Source: Myotis daubentonii
Taxonomy: Eukaryota; Chordata; Mammalia; Chiroptera; Vespertilionidae
Length of the DNA stretch: 64,000 bases
Reading direction: 5' to 3'
NCBI RefSeq assembly: GCF_963259705.1
Contig: NC_081844.1
Location: 109,616,965 to 109,680,964 of the forward strand
The number at the start of each line of letters is the position of its first letter. The first letter of the stretch is position 1. The translations under genes were made by a program, and so were the position numbers. The notes beneath the pieces were generated by a model. The model had not been told where the DNA came from. It ran no database searches and saw nothing but the letters and a program-made list of their open reading frames with translations. Positions 23,301-35,300 of the stretch are shown one piece after another.

Positions 23301-26300
23301 GAGAAACACCTGTCCGAGGCCAGCGACACCTGCCCGCTGGGAGCCTCTGCAGGAGGGCCACACACCTCAGCCCAGGGGCTCTGGCTGCCTGGGAGCCGCC
23401 CTGCGCAGACGTGGTGCCGCACCCCCGGGGGCTCAGTCCCACCTGGGAATCTCAGGGGTGACGATGGGGTGATGGTGACGACGGTCCATTGAGAAAGCTA
23501 AGGGATGAGCCAGAGGGACCTTGTGTTTCTCCTGGAGCAAGACGCTTCCCCGTGAGGCCACGCCCACCCCATGCAGCCTGCCTCCCTGGTGCCCAGGAGC
23601 TGGCCCCTCCCCTCTACCTGTATCTCCAGTAACTCCTGGGGGCCCAGCAAAGCCACCCAAGGCACACCTGGGCCCCAGAGTCCACGGCCGATGTGTCATC
23701 TCAAAGCCAGACCCCGGGAGATCGCTGGTCTCACACGAGCCCGGCTGTGGGCTCAGGGCGGGCCCAGCGCTGGGCTGACTCCGCCACTGCATGGGCTGGA
23801 CCAGCGCCGGTCGGGCCAGACCTGCCGGGGGTGTCTGGGCTCCCCTGCCCGGCCAGGTCCCTCTCGGCCCCACGGATGGAGCGATTTGGGTTTGGACGGA
23901 GTCCCCCGCCCCTGAGCCTTGCTGAGGCTCAGAGGAGCAGCCGAGGCGGCGCTGTGAGGCGCTCAGTTGGGGGGACGGACCTGTCACCAACTGGCCAGCA
24001 CCCGGGCCCGGAGTCTTCACCAGGACCCAGCGGCAGAGACGCCCTGCGCCTGAGCTCTGCCTAATTCACAGGCCCGAGCAGCACCCCTGCCAGACAGGAG
24101 GACTCGGTCGGAGCCCTCAGTCCCACCTGCTGTGAGAGAGGGGTGCCCCGCCTGTCCCGGCCCCGCCTGACCCAGCCCCACCTGCAGCCCCCAGGTGCCT
24201 GGAGCCCCCCCTCTGTGCCCTGCCTGTCCTCATGGGGCTCTGACAGCAAAGGCATTGGCCCCGTGGCCCCGCCCAGGACAAGGAGCATTTGGAGGCGAGC
24301 GCCATGGACCCAGAGGGGACAGACACACGGACAGAACCTCTTAATGGGATTGGGTATCGGGGGAAGGAGCCTGGAGCTCTGCCCCAGGGAGGGTCAGATG
24401 AGATTCCAGAAGAGGAGCCGTGGGCTGTGTCCTGGGTGCGAGGCCCGGCAGGGAGGAGAGGCCAGCGCAGCTCCGCTCCGGGCTCCGGTGAAGGCTGGGC
24501 CCTCAGGTGCTGTCTGCCAGGTGGCCTCGCTGTCCTGACCCCTCCCCCCAGCCTGGCCTCCTTCCCAGAAGGAATTCCAGGCATTCCTCTGGAAGTGTCA
24601 CTGCTGACCCTGCACCCGCAGACTGAGCGGAAATCCAGGCCGCTGTCAGCGGGGAGGGAGCCGTGCAGGCCCTCCGGCCAGAGGGTGGGCCCTCGTTACC
24701 GAGGCCACACTGGGCGCAACCGGGTGCCCACACGGCAAGACATCTCATGGCGCGTTAGCCCCGCAGGAGAGGTGGCCCTTGGGGTGCACTCAGGGCCACG
24801 TCTCAGCTAAAAGGGGCAGAAACTGACCCCCTGGCTGTCTGAGCCCCGAGAAGGGCTGTCACCAGGGGTCAGGCTGAGCCGGGCATCGGTGTCCCTGCTG
24901 AGCCCGTGACCTGCACGCCTCCCGCCCCTCCAGCAACGTGATCTCCTCCCCAACAACGGGGACACTGCTTGGCCCCCCGAGAGCCTGGGCTGTGGGGGAC
25001 GCGGGCTTACCGGCCTCGCCGACGAAGACCTCCACGGGTGCGGTGGCCGGGCTCTCCCCGATGACGTTGTAGGCCGTCAGGATCACCTCGTAGCGCCGGT
25101 ACTTCTTCAGCTCTGCAGGGGCGGGCGGGTCAGCTCCAGGGACCTCCTCCCTGTCGGATGGCCCACCCGCACCACCCTGAGGGGGCAGGGAGGCCTCTGG
25201 CCCAGCTGTCCTTAAAGCCTGGGGACAGGGAGACAGCGGGGGGGGCGGGGGGCAGGGAGACGGCCGGGGCCGGGGGCCTCTGGCCCAGCTCTCCTCAAAG
25301 CAGGCGCAGGGGAGTCGGACCCTGGCATCTACATGTACAAGCAGGAGAACAGTCCCGTGTCCTCAATGACTGTGACTTCAGGACCAAGGTCTGTGAAGCC
25401 ACGTGCACAGAACTGCACAGGGCGGTGGCCAGCACAGTGACGGGGCAGATCTGCTGACCTGGGCCCAGCCACCCAAGGTTCTCCCAGGGCGTCGTTGCCC
25501 TCGGAGCTGGCCTCCTGAGGTCCCGGGGGAGGTGTGGATGGGGACGCGCCAGGCCTGCGCATCGCCTCCCTGTGAGCTACAGGCTCAGCAGAGGTTCAGT
25601 GAATGCGACACCGCGTCCCCGTGTCGCCCCGTGGCTGAGCCGGCCCGGCCTCGCCATCCTCAGCGTGGCTGGAGTACCTGGCCCTGCAGAGCCCACGAGT
25701 GGCTCCTGGGACCACACGGCCTGGCCTGTTAGTCCCAACCCCGGGCTCACGTGGCCCCACGTCCACAGAAGGAGGGACGGTCAGGAGTCCGTGAGACACA
25801 CCCGAGTGGCTGTCGACAAGTGGCGTGGGCCCCCCCGCCCCGCCCCCCCCCCCCCCCCCGTGTCATAACCGCCGCTGAAAAGCTGGAGTGAGAGCCCGGG
25901 AGGAGCCCCCCCTGGAGCCCCGCCTGCACCGACTCTGGCTGCTGGGAGGTCCCGGGGTCGTGGCAGAGGCGGATGCGGGCGGGCGAGCGAGGGGGTGAAG
26001 GAGTGGACAGCTGGGTAAAGCGATGTGTAAAGAAAACGGCGAATGGTCCCAGCTGGTCCGTAGTCCCCTCCCTCCCCAGCCCGTTTCTAGCAGGTTCCGT
26101 GCTGCCTGCGGGCGGTGTGGCCTGTTGGGGGGGCGCCGTAATGACAGCCACTGCTCCCGCTGCCCCCTCGGCCCCGGCCCGGTCGCAGCGGCCTCCGGAG
26201 GCGCAGGCACTCACGCGTCAGCTCGTACGTGGTCAGCGTGGAGCTGCTGTTCACGGTCTGGAAGCTGCTGGCGGCTGTGAGGGGGCAAAGCAGAGGCAGA

Positions 26301-29300
26301 GTGTGTGGGCGAGCTCGGGACCCCCGAGGCCCCTGCCCCCCAAGGCCCGCAGCTGGGGGCGCCCGCTGTTCTCCGGAGCCCCAGGCTCCCGGGGGGACGT
26401 GGGCCCCGCGCTCCCCTCCAGTGCGCGGTCAGACTGGCAGAGGCCGCAGCGTGACCTGGACCGGGCGCGGCCCCTCCTCCGGGCAGTGCCGGCCCGATGC
26501 CCCGAGGCAGGCGCGGCCGCAGCTCCCAGCGCTCAGTCAGAGCCGTGGGAAGGGCCGGAGCAAACCAGCGCGAAGGGCGCGGGGACGGGTTTGCTGACCC
26601 CACACCCCAGGCTCTTTAGCTCACTGTGTGGGCCCTGCTATGGGGCTCGGGGAGGGCACGGGGGCAGGGGCGTAAGCGGAGGGAGGGGGACAGTGAGCCT
26701 CTCCTTCCGCCAGCACCCCCAGTGCAGGCTGAGACCCAGAAATGGGGGCGGCACCTGGGAGCCTCAGGAAAGGGCAGCATAGGCCCGGGCAGCCCTGCAA
26801 TGTGAAGGACGTGACCATGGGATGACCTGAGGCCACTCGCTGTTCTCAGCACACGAGTCAGGGGCCGCCAGGGGAGGAGGTCCCCCACCTCCTGAGGGAG
26901 GGGTGAGGCGCCCTGGAAGTTCCCGCCAGGGACCTTGGTGGGGGCCCTGCATGGTGACTGAAGTGGGGCCACTCCATTGGGGGGGGCACTGCCGTCTGGG
27001 GCCTGGCTGCTCCTCCCTCGAGGCAGTCTTGTCGCTCAGGTCTGTGGCCTCCGCACCCGCTCTGCTCCTGTACGGCTTCCCCGTCCCTGAGCCCCTCCTC
27101 TCCCCCCACCCCTCCCCTCCCCCCCTCCCCCCTCCCCCTCCCCTCCCCTCCCCCCCCTGCTGCCAGCGGCGTCAGTCCCCTTTCCCTTCACATCCCCGGT
27201 GAGGTCCTTCCACCCCGACAGCCTGCCGCCAAGGCTCCTCCTCCATGAGCCCCCCAATCCCCTGGGCAGAGGCCCCAAAGCTCGGGGTTTATTGCTCCTA
27301 CCACCTGGTTGCGCACCCTGGGCTGTGGCAGACACCCGCCCTTCCCCAGCGCCCACGGCCCACCCACCACGCCCCACGGACCTCCCACCACGCCCCTATG
27401 GGCCTCCCCCCACGCCCCCACGGACCTCCCACCACACCCCTATGGGCCTCCCACCACGCCCCACGGACCTCCCACCACACCCCCACGGACCTCCCACCAC
27501 GCCCCTATGGGCTGCCCCCCACACCCCCACGGACCTCCCCCCACGCCCCACGGACCTCCCCCCACACCCCTATGGGCCTCCCACCACGCCCCACGGACCT
27601 CCCCCCACACCCCTATGGGCCTCCCACCACGCCCCACGGACCTCCCCCCACACCCCTATGGGCCTCCCACCACGCCCCACGGACCTCCCCCCACACCCCT
27701 ATGGGCCTCCCACCACACCCCTATGGGCCTCCCCCCACGCCCCTATGGGCCTCCCCCCACACCCCCAGGGCCTCCCACCACACCCCTATGGGCCTCCCAC
27801 CACGCCCCTATGGGCCGCCCCCCACGCCCCTATGGGCCTCCCCCCACGCCCCTATGGGCCTCCCCCCACGCCCCTATGGGCCTCCCCCCACGCCCCCATG
27901 GCCTGCCCACGGTTACCGGGCAGCTCCCACCCGGCGGCTGGCCTGGGCCCTGTGCCGGGAGGGGCAGGGCGGGCTCACCTGTGAGCTCGCTCCGGAAGGC
28001 CAAGGGGGTTTTGAGCGCGGCGGACTCGGGCCCCGGGGCCGCCTCGGGCTCCAGCTCCCGGTAGTAGATGCGGTAGCCCTGCAGGAGGCCGTTCAGGCTC
28101 TCGTCACTCGGGGGCTGCAAGGACAGGGCCGGTCAGCCTCGGGAGGTGGCCTCGCGCCGAGGCCCACCAGCGCCTGCCAGGAGGACGCCCCTCAGTGTTT
28201 ACACGGGAAAGGGCGGGTGTCACGTGATGGGGAACACGGTGCTCCCGGTCCGGAGCCAGGCTGTGGGCGCTCCCCGAGCCCAGGCTTCCCGGGGCGGGGG
28301 GGACGCAGCCTCTCGTCCATGCCCGCTGCCCCGGGGCTAGCCTGCGGGACTGCAGCCCAGGCCACAGACGGGCAAGGAGCTGCCCGCACCCGGCGGACCC
28401 AGCACCCTTAAGGGGACTGCATGGTCCACGAGCTGGCCCTGCCCTGTCCTTGGCCCCTGGCCACCGGGCTGCGGCAGCCTCACTCCAAATGCACGGTGAA
28501 GAGCCCTTTGTGGACGGGAGATGCCGGCAACTCGGCACCTGGGCTTAGGGGCAGCCGGACACCCAGGCCACAGCCCCGGCACCATCGCAGCCTCCCAGGC
28601 CCGACTGTCCTGCGGCCGCTGTGGCCCGGGACCTGAGCAGGAAGCTGGCACGGGCCAGGCTGACTGGGCACCACAGCCTTAGACAGGAGCGAGGGCAGGA
28701 CTCTTGGGGAGGGAGGGGGAGGCGGCGCTGGGGGAGAAGGACCAATTCACTGAAAATAGCAAATAAGCAGGAATTGGGAGTTTGGAGAAAATAAAAATGT
28801 CCTCACTCGGGACCCAAGGTGGTTCTGCAAGCACAGAGGACACCCCGCCCCACCCCGTGTCCCCACCTCCTGGGCCTGAGGATGGGGTGGGGGGTGGCGG
28901 AGGCTGCCAGTGCTGGGCTCACAGATGCCCGCAGCCCAGGAGCCAGCACGCGGGAGGGGTGGGCGTGGAGAGGCACAGCGGGCCGGCCAGGCAGCACCCA
29001 CTGGCAACAAGCTCACTGTGGACTAAACCGGGGACCCCGCTCCCGCAGCAGGAGATCCAGGCCTGGAGCAGGGGCGGGTCTCGCCACCCAGAGGGCCTGG
29101 TCCCGGGAGGAGAAGCGCAGGCCCTCCTCGCCCCTCCTCACCCCGCGGAGATCGGGGCCTGCACCTGCGCGGACTCCGAACTGCCTTTAACGCACTGACT
29201 ACTCTGGAGTTGGAATGACCTGCCTGCCATTCGGGAAAGCTGCCAGACCTGGGCGTCCTGGGAAGTGTCACCTGGCCGCTCCATGGCGCGCACGGAGAGT

Positions 29301-32300
29301 TCTAGAAGGGATGGGCTGAGCTCAGGCTCTGGACGCAGTGCTGGCTGCTGGCCCTCCCTGCCCGACCCGCATCTGCAATAGCCTGTCCAGGACTCTGAAC
29401 AGAAGGTCCCTTTCGCAGGAGCAGACCTGACCTCCAGCCCTGACCCGGCCTCGCCTGGCGCTTCTGCTCCGCTCTGAGGCCAGGCGGGTGGGGTGGTGCC
29501 CTCGGTGCCGTGGGAGTGAGCTGGCTTGCCGAAGTCCGAGATGACCCAGCCTCGGTAATTCCGCCCTGGCCTGGCCATCTGGACGGGCAGCTGCTCAGGG
29601 GGAACTGGGAGGCCTTCCCGAGCACGCCTGCCCTCTGGCTACGGCACGCGGGAAATTCTGCGGGCGACCCTCTGGGCGCCGGAGGGTTCTGTCCATCTCC
29701 CAGGCCTCTGTGGGAACACAGGGGACCTGGGGCAGTGTGCCCGGCTGACCACTCCGCACAGCAGCAGGGAGGAGGGAGCTGCGTGGGGGCCCAGGAGGAC
29801 CAGGGGGGCGTCCTGGAGGCAGCAGGCTGGGGGCACGGCAGGGCCGGGCTGGGGCCTGGCTAGGGAGGTTGGCACCACGCCTGGGCCTCCTGGGCCGTTG
29901 AGGCAGAGCTGGGACTCAAGTCTGCATTTTCCCACGGCTTCCGCTCCCCGGAGCACAGAACAGCGACCCCTTGATGCCCATGCGATCGAGTCCTGCTGGT
30001 TCAGGGGACACAGGGCTGTCACGCCCGACCCTGCTGCCCCCCTCCCTGCCTCTCAGGTCCCTGCATCCTGCAGTGGGCACCCCCACCCCTCAGCCCAGGG
30101 TCACCGCCCCTTCCGCTGCCCACCCACCCACGCATGCCCTGCCCTGCCCAGCAGAGCTCCACTCCAGGGGTCAGTCTCACTCTGTCCAGCTGCTCAGCGC
30201 CTACACGGAGCTGGCCTCTGCCCACGGCCGAGCAAGTGGCGAGAAAGGGAGTAACCTCGAGGCACGTCCTCCCGCTGCCCCGTCCCCGTGGGCGGCCGCC
30301 CGCTCAGAGGCGCCATCCTGCACGAGGCGGTGTCTGCTCAGGGTGCCTTCTTTCTAGAAAAGCCTCCAAGTCCAGGTGGGGAAGTGGGGGGGGGGGGGGG
30401 GGAGTCGGGGCGGGAGGGGGAGGGACTACACTTGAGTGACAGGCTGCCCGCCCACTGGGCGTTTCGGGACAGCCGGCTGCAGCGCTGTGATAGGCGTCCA
30501 GGCCAGGCGAGGGCACCCAGTGCGCACACGCCTCCTCGGGGGGGACCTGCGTGCAGGTCCCAGATTTCAGACCCCGCGGGACGCCAGGAAGGCGGGCTCG
30601 CCTGTCCCCCTGCAAGACCCCAACCTGACTGTGCGACGGAGCCGCCGCTTAAATGGGTGTGACGCCCGGAAACCATAGGCGGCGGCTGCGATTTTAAACC
30701 GGTGACTATAAGCGACAGGCTTGCAGGTGGCACATTCCACGGGAACGCGGGGCTATAGTTAAACGCGCGCTCTGTCCTGCTTGCCCGGGTTCTGTAAATT
30801 GCTCCTAATTTCCGTGGTGTGCCAGCTGCCTGGCGGTTGACAGGCATGCATTTCCCGTCGCACTGGCCACCTCCTGCGGGAGCTTCCTGTGACGAGTCCG
30901 TCCTGCTGGGCTCGGAGGGGACAGCTGCTGGGCTCTGTCGCCAAGTTCTGCACTTCACAGGGCTGTCCAAGCTCAACAGGGCGGGTGGAGCCCCGTGTGG
31001 GGAGCAGCACGCTGAGGGCCCCCTGCCTTCCCCCGTGTGGAGGCGATGCCTGCACAGCCGGGAGCGCCGCCGGTACAGAAAGGAGCTCACCTCGCTCCTC
31101 ACGCCTGCAGCCCGCTCCTGGCCGCGGGAGCGACCCTGGCTGCCAGTCCTTGCTGTGCGCACCACTGGCCCCACCCGCGCAGCCTTGCTTCGACGGAGAC
31201 CCCACGGCGCCCTCGCTGGGCTGGCCCCCGGCTGGTGGCCTGGCCCGGAAGATCTGTCCCTCTGTGCTCCTGTCCTCAGTGCGCCTCATCGCTAGCAAAT
31301 AGACGCCCCTGGAGAGCAGGCAAGGAGAGGGCAGCGAGGCCCCCACCCCCACCCCCACAGGATCCCTCTGGTCCTAGGACTGAGGACTCGCGGGAGTGAG
31401 GGGTCCCCGCAGAGCCCCTCAGAGTGACTTCCGGAGGGGGAGCGGGTCACGGTCCACTCCCTGCAGGACCCAGGCCAGGCGGGCACGTCCACAGCCCTGC
31501 CTGCCGCCTTCACGTGGCCTGGGACACGGAGCCTCGGTGCTCTGGCACCCGGGTGCCCTCGTGCGTGGGTTCGAGTCCACTGTGCTGACAGCCAGGCTCT
31601 CTGTGTGGGGACCACACCTGGATGCTCCCTCCCAGCGAGCCGCCCCTGTCCTGCTCTCAAGCACCTCAGTCACGACGCTGGGTGCACGGAGGGTGAGCGC
31701 GTGCAGGGTGAGCGCGTGGAGGGTGAGCGCGTGGAGGGAGAGTGCGTGGAGGGAGAGTGCGTGGAGGGTGAGCGTCATGTTTTACGAGACCCCGTGAGAC
31801 CCGGTGCTCACCTGCCACTGGACCAGGACGGAGGAGGTGGTGTGGGGCGTCACTGAGACGGAATTTGGAGGCTCCCCCGGAACTGAAATCCAAGATCAAA
31901 GAGACAGGATTAGAGGGCTCTTGGGTACCTGGCACCCCCTCTTCCCTGTGGGTGCCCTGCACCCCCTGCACAGCCTGTGCCCGGAGAGGAGGGACCTAGT
32001 GCTCCAGTGTGACCACCTCCCTGAGACAGACCGGCACTGAGACACCGAGGGAGTTCCCACCTCTCCACAGGCCCCTCACGCCAGCCAGCGGGGTGCCAGG
32101 CGCCCCACCTGAGAGCCTGCTCAGGGCCCCCCGCCCCGCCCCAAGGAGGGCAGCATGCTCTTTTTGAGGTGTGCAGGCCAGAGCACTTCTTAGCTGGACA
32201 GATGACCCAGTCAGGGCACAGTGCTCCTGGTCCCGGCCACGGAGTGACCGTCACGAAGGAGGTGACTTCTGGCGGCTGAAGGGGGGCCTGGTCCACCTCT

Positions 32301-35300
32301 GTGTGCGCTGCTCTGCCCGCTGCGGGCACAGGCTGGTCTGGCCTCTGCCTGGCCGTGCCCTGCACCTGGAACTAACGCCCACCCGCCGTCTGTCGGGTCC
32401 CACGCACCCACGTCCCAGGATTCGGAAGTGACCTTCCCTGGCTCCGCGCTGAGGCCCCAGAGCCCCGCCTTCTCCTGGGCCCAGAGCAGCAGGGAGCCCT
32501 CACTGGCCGGCCTGTCCGCAGGCCCCATGTCCGGGGCCCGTACGTACGAACACGAACATAATACACGTGGACCTTTTCTCCTGTGCATCTGCCTCCTGTC
32601 AGTTTGCTTTAAAGACCAGACGAAGAACTCAGGAGGGTAGAGGGGGCGTCACTTTTCCTCCCCCACAAACCATCCACACACTCAAAGGGCTGCTCCCTCC
32701 CCGCCCCCCAGCACAGGGCTCCCCGGGGCCTGGAGTCGCCTGCTGCCTGTCCATCTCAGTGAGCAACCTGCTGCCTGTCCATCTCAGTGAGCGCTGGGCT
32801 GGAGACAGTGCAGCTCCAGTCAGTGCAAACTGCCTGCCAGGAGCAGTCCTGGAGGAGATGACAAGATAGGCACCACGGGGCGATTGGAATATCAAAGGAG
32901 GAAGCAGGCCTTTGGGCCTGAGGAGGCCCTGCGGGGTTCCAAGAGGCTTTCCGACTGAGCTGCGAGGCCAGGGCCTGGGTGTCTGCCAGGGGGGCTGGGT
33001 ATCTGCACAGGCAGCTGGTGGCATCTGCTCCTTCCTCCTGAGGGTCAGCGCCTCAGGCAAATGTCGCAAATACCACCGAGGTGGTGTGAAGGCAACATAA
33101 AAACGGGAGCCACAAATACAACCGCTGTCTCCAGGGGTCAGTCCGCCTGCGGCTCCCTGAGGGCAGTGCCAGGGCACCGTCCTGGGGCAGGAACACGCTG
33201 GAGGTCTGCTCTATGCAGAACACTGTCTGCACGTGGCCCAGAAGCTCAGCCCCCACCTTCCCGGCTGGTCCTTAAGGCCCCGGAGGCCCGCCGGGAAGCT
33301 CAGCTCCCAGGTTATGGAAAGAGCGGAATGAAGAGGTGAGGTTACCAATGGCTCCCTGGTGCCCTCGGGAGGAGAGTGCTGGGGGAGGCTGGGGGAGGCT
33401 GGGGGACTAGCCCAGCGCGCGGAGGGCGAGCTCAGTGTTCGGTCAGGTGGGCCGCCGTGGGGTGATGCGGGCTCCCCGCGCTCGGCCAGGCAGCATCCTA
33501 TCTCCCTCCCCGGACGCAGGCCCCCCGGGGGAGGAGCGGGTGAACGCCGCCCTCACTTAGCTGTGCTCCTGGCCGGCGGCCACGCTGGGAAGGCCGCTGA
33601 ATGAGAAAATGGGCAACCTCGCCAAACGCAGCTACCGGTGGCGGCATTTATTTTTAATGAGCCCATCAATTATGCATTCCTGGGATGCTAATGGTCGGAG
33701 GGTTTGGAAGCGAATCAAAGAGACTCCTTCCGTGCAAAGCCCTTCATGTCCTGCGCAGCGCCGGGCCCAGGAGCCTCTGCGCTGTCGCGCAGTGACTCCC
33801 AGGCTCCCTCGTCCCTCGAGTCCCCCGGCTCAGGACGAAAGTGGGGGCTCTCTCCAGGAGCCAGCAGCTGGGTGTGGCCCCGTCTGTCCGCCGCCGGGGC
33901 CCACGCACTCACCATCCTGCAGCGTGGTCACCGCCTCCGTCTCGGCGCTGAAGTCACTGTCCCCGATGTCGTTGGTGGCCTTCAGGCGCAGCTTGTAGGA
34001 GGTGAAGGGCCTCAGCCTGAGCAGAACCGAGACCCGTGACCCTGTGACCGTCCCGCCCAGCAGCCTGGAGCTCTGACCCGTGACCCTGTGACCTTCCCGC
34101 CCAGCGCCCTGGAGCTCTGACCCGTGACCCTGTGACCTTCTCTCCCAGCGCCCTGGAGCTCTGACCCGTGACCCTGGTGACCTTCCAGCCCCAGCGGCCC
34201 AGAGCTCCTGGGGGTGCCCTCCTGCCAGAGGACCCTGCCTTAGGAGGGGGTGCTCCCTCCCTCACCCCCAAGGGCTCTTTGGGGTCTGCGCCCACCAGCA
34301 CCGGTAGCGCCCACGTGGCCCCGAGCCTGAGCAAGCCTTGTCCCATGTGACCCAGCAGCTCCTCCTTCCGTGTCAGGGACGAGGACCGCAGGCCCACAGG
34401 CCCGGAACCCCCCAGGACGGTGCGTGGCTCGGCCGGGGCTGGGATGCCACGTTTGTCTGGAAGCCACGTTTGTCTGCCCCCTTGTGTGAGACCCACACAA
34501 CGCCAGCTGCCCATGTGAAGATGCCCCCACATGGCGGGGGCCGCAGGACAGGGCTTCCCCGAGGCCCTGCGTACGGCAGCCGCCACCTCGGCCTCCCTCT
34601 GTCCCTCAGTCCTCTCTCCCTCCCTCCCTCCCCGAGACAGACTGCGGACAAGCTCCTCTGAGCAGACAACCCTCACTCCATCCAGCGCCTGCACTGCGCC
34701 TCCAGACACGCCCGATCAGGCCTGGCTGCCAGCTCTCCTGGCCGCCCCCCACTTTCCCCACAAGAGCAGAGAGGGGGACCCCCCTCCTCAATGCCAGCAG
34801 CAGCAGCAGCAGCAGCCCTGTCTCATCCTCTGGCCCCCAGACCAGAGGAGCTGAGTGACTCCCGATCCCAGAGCCGCCCTCGCTCCCGCGCCCACTGTCT
34901 CCCAGCGTCCTCACCACGTGGCCTCAGGGCCTGTCCGCTCTCCTCTCTCCCAACCCACCGCAAACTCGTGGTTTTCAAACTGAGCTGGTGGAACCCCGAG
35001 GCTGAGGAACCCTCTGGGGTGCAGGCCCTCCACCCCAACCAGCAGCTCCTCGTCCATCCGGCGTGGGCGAGGCTCTGGGCGTCGCTTTGTTGAGAGAGCT
35101 CTGCTTTCAGAGCTGATCACCACCTACGGGCCTGCGGTCGGGAGAAGCTTCTGTTTTCATTCGCCCCGGCTCTCCAGCAGCTCACACCTGGGTCGCGCTG
35201 CCTCCAAAGCCCCAGAACCCGCCGGCCCCGCCAGGCCTGGCCTGGCCTGAGTGTACGTGCTCCGAGTCGCTCCTCCGCAGCGGCGTCCGCGGCAGCTTCT

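Larger units (their letters stand above)
20738..25010 (-). other. SDK1 intron between window exons 15 and 16
   Basis: This 4.3-kb intron holds an LTR-like repeat block (21115-21880), a marked AT-richer island (22320-22660) and an L2-like fragment (about 23158-23200, ttttacagatgagaaaacag). The rest is GC-rich unique sequence. Confidence 0.85.
28115..31811 (-). other. SDK1 intron between window exons 12 and 13
   Basis: This 3.7-kb intron holds a G-run block at 30378-30424, an AT-richer candidate element at 30655-30870 and a 15-bp minisatellite at 31692-31774. Otherwise it is unique GC-rich sequence. Confidence 0.85.

Noticed and set aside
27199..28411. Long Pro/Thr/His-rich plus-strand open frames (up to 388 residues)
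   Set aside because: They coincide with the 21-bp minisatellite and its flanks, run opposite to the SDK1 exon at 27979-28114, and have no domain or start context.
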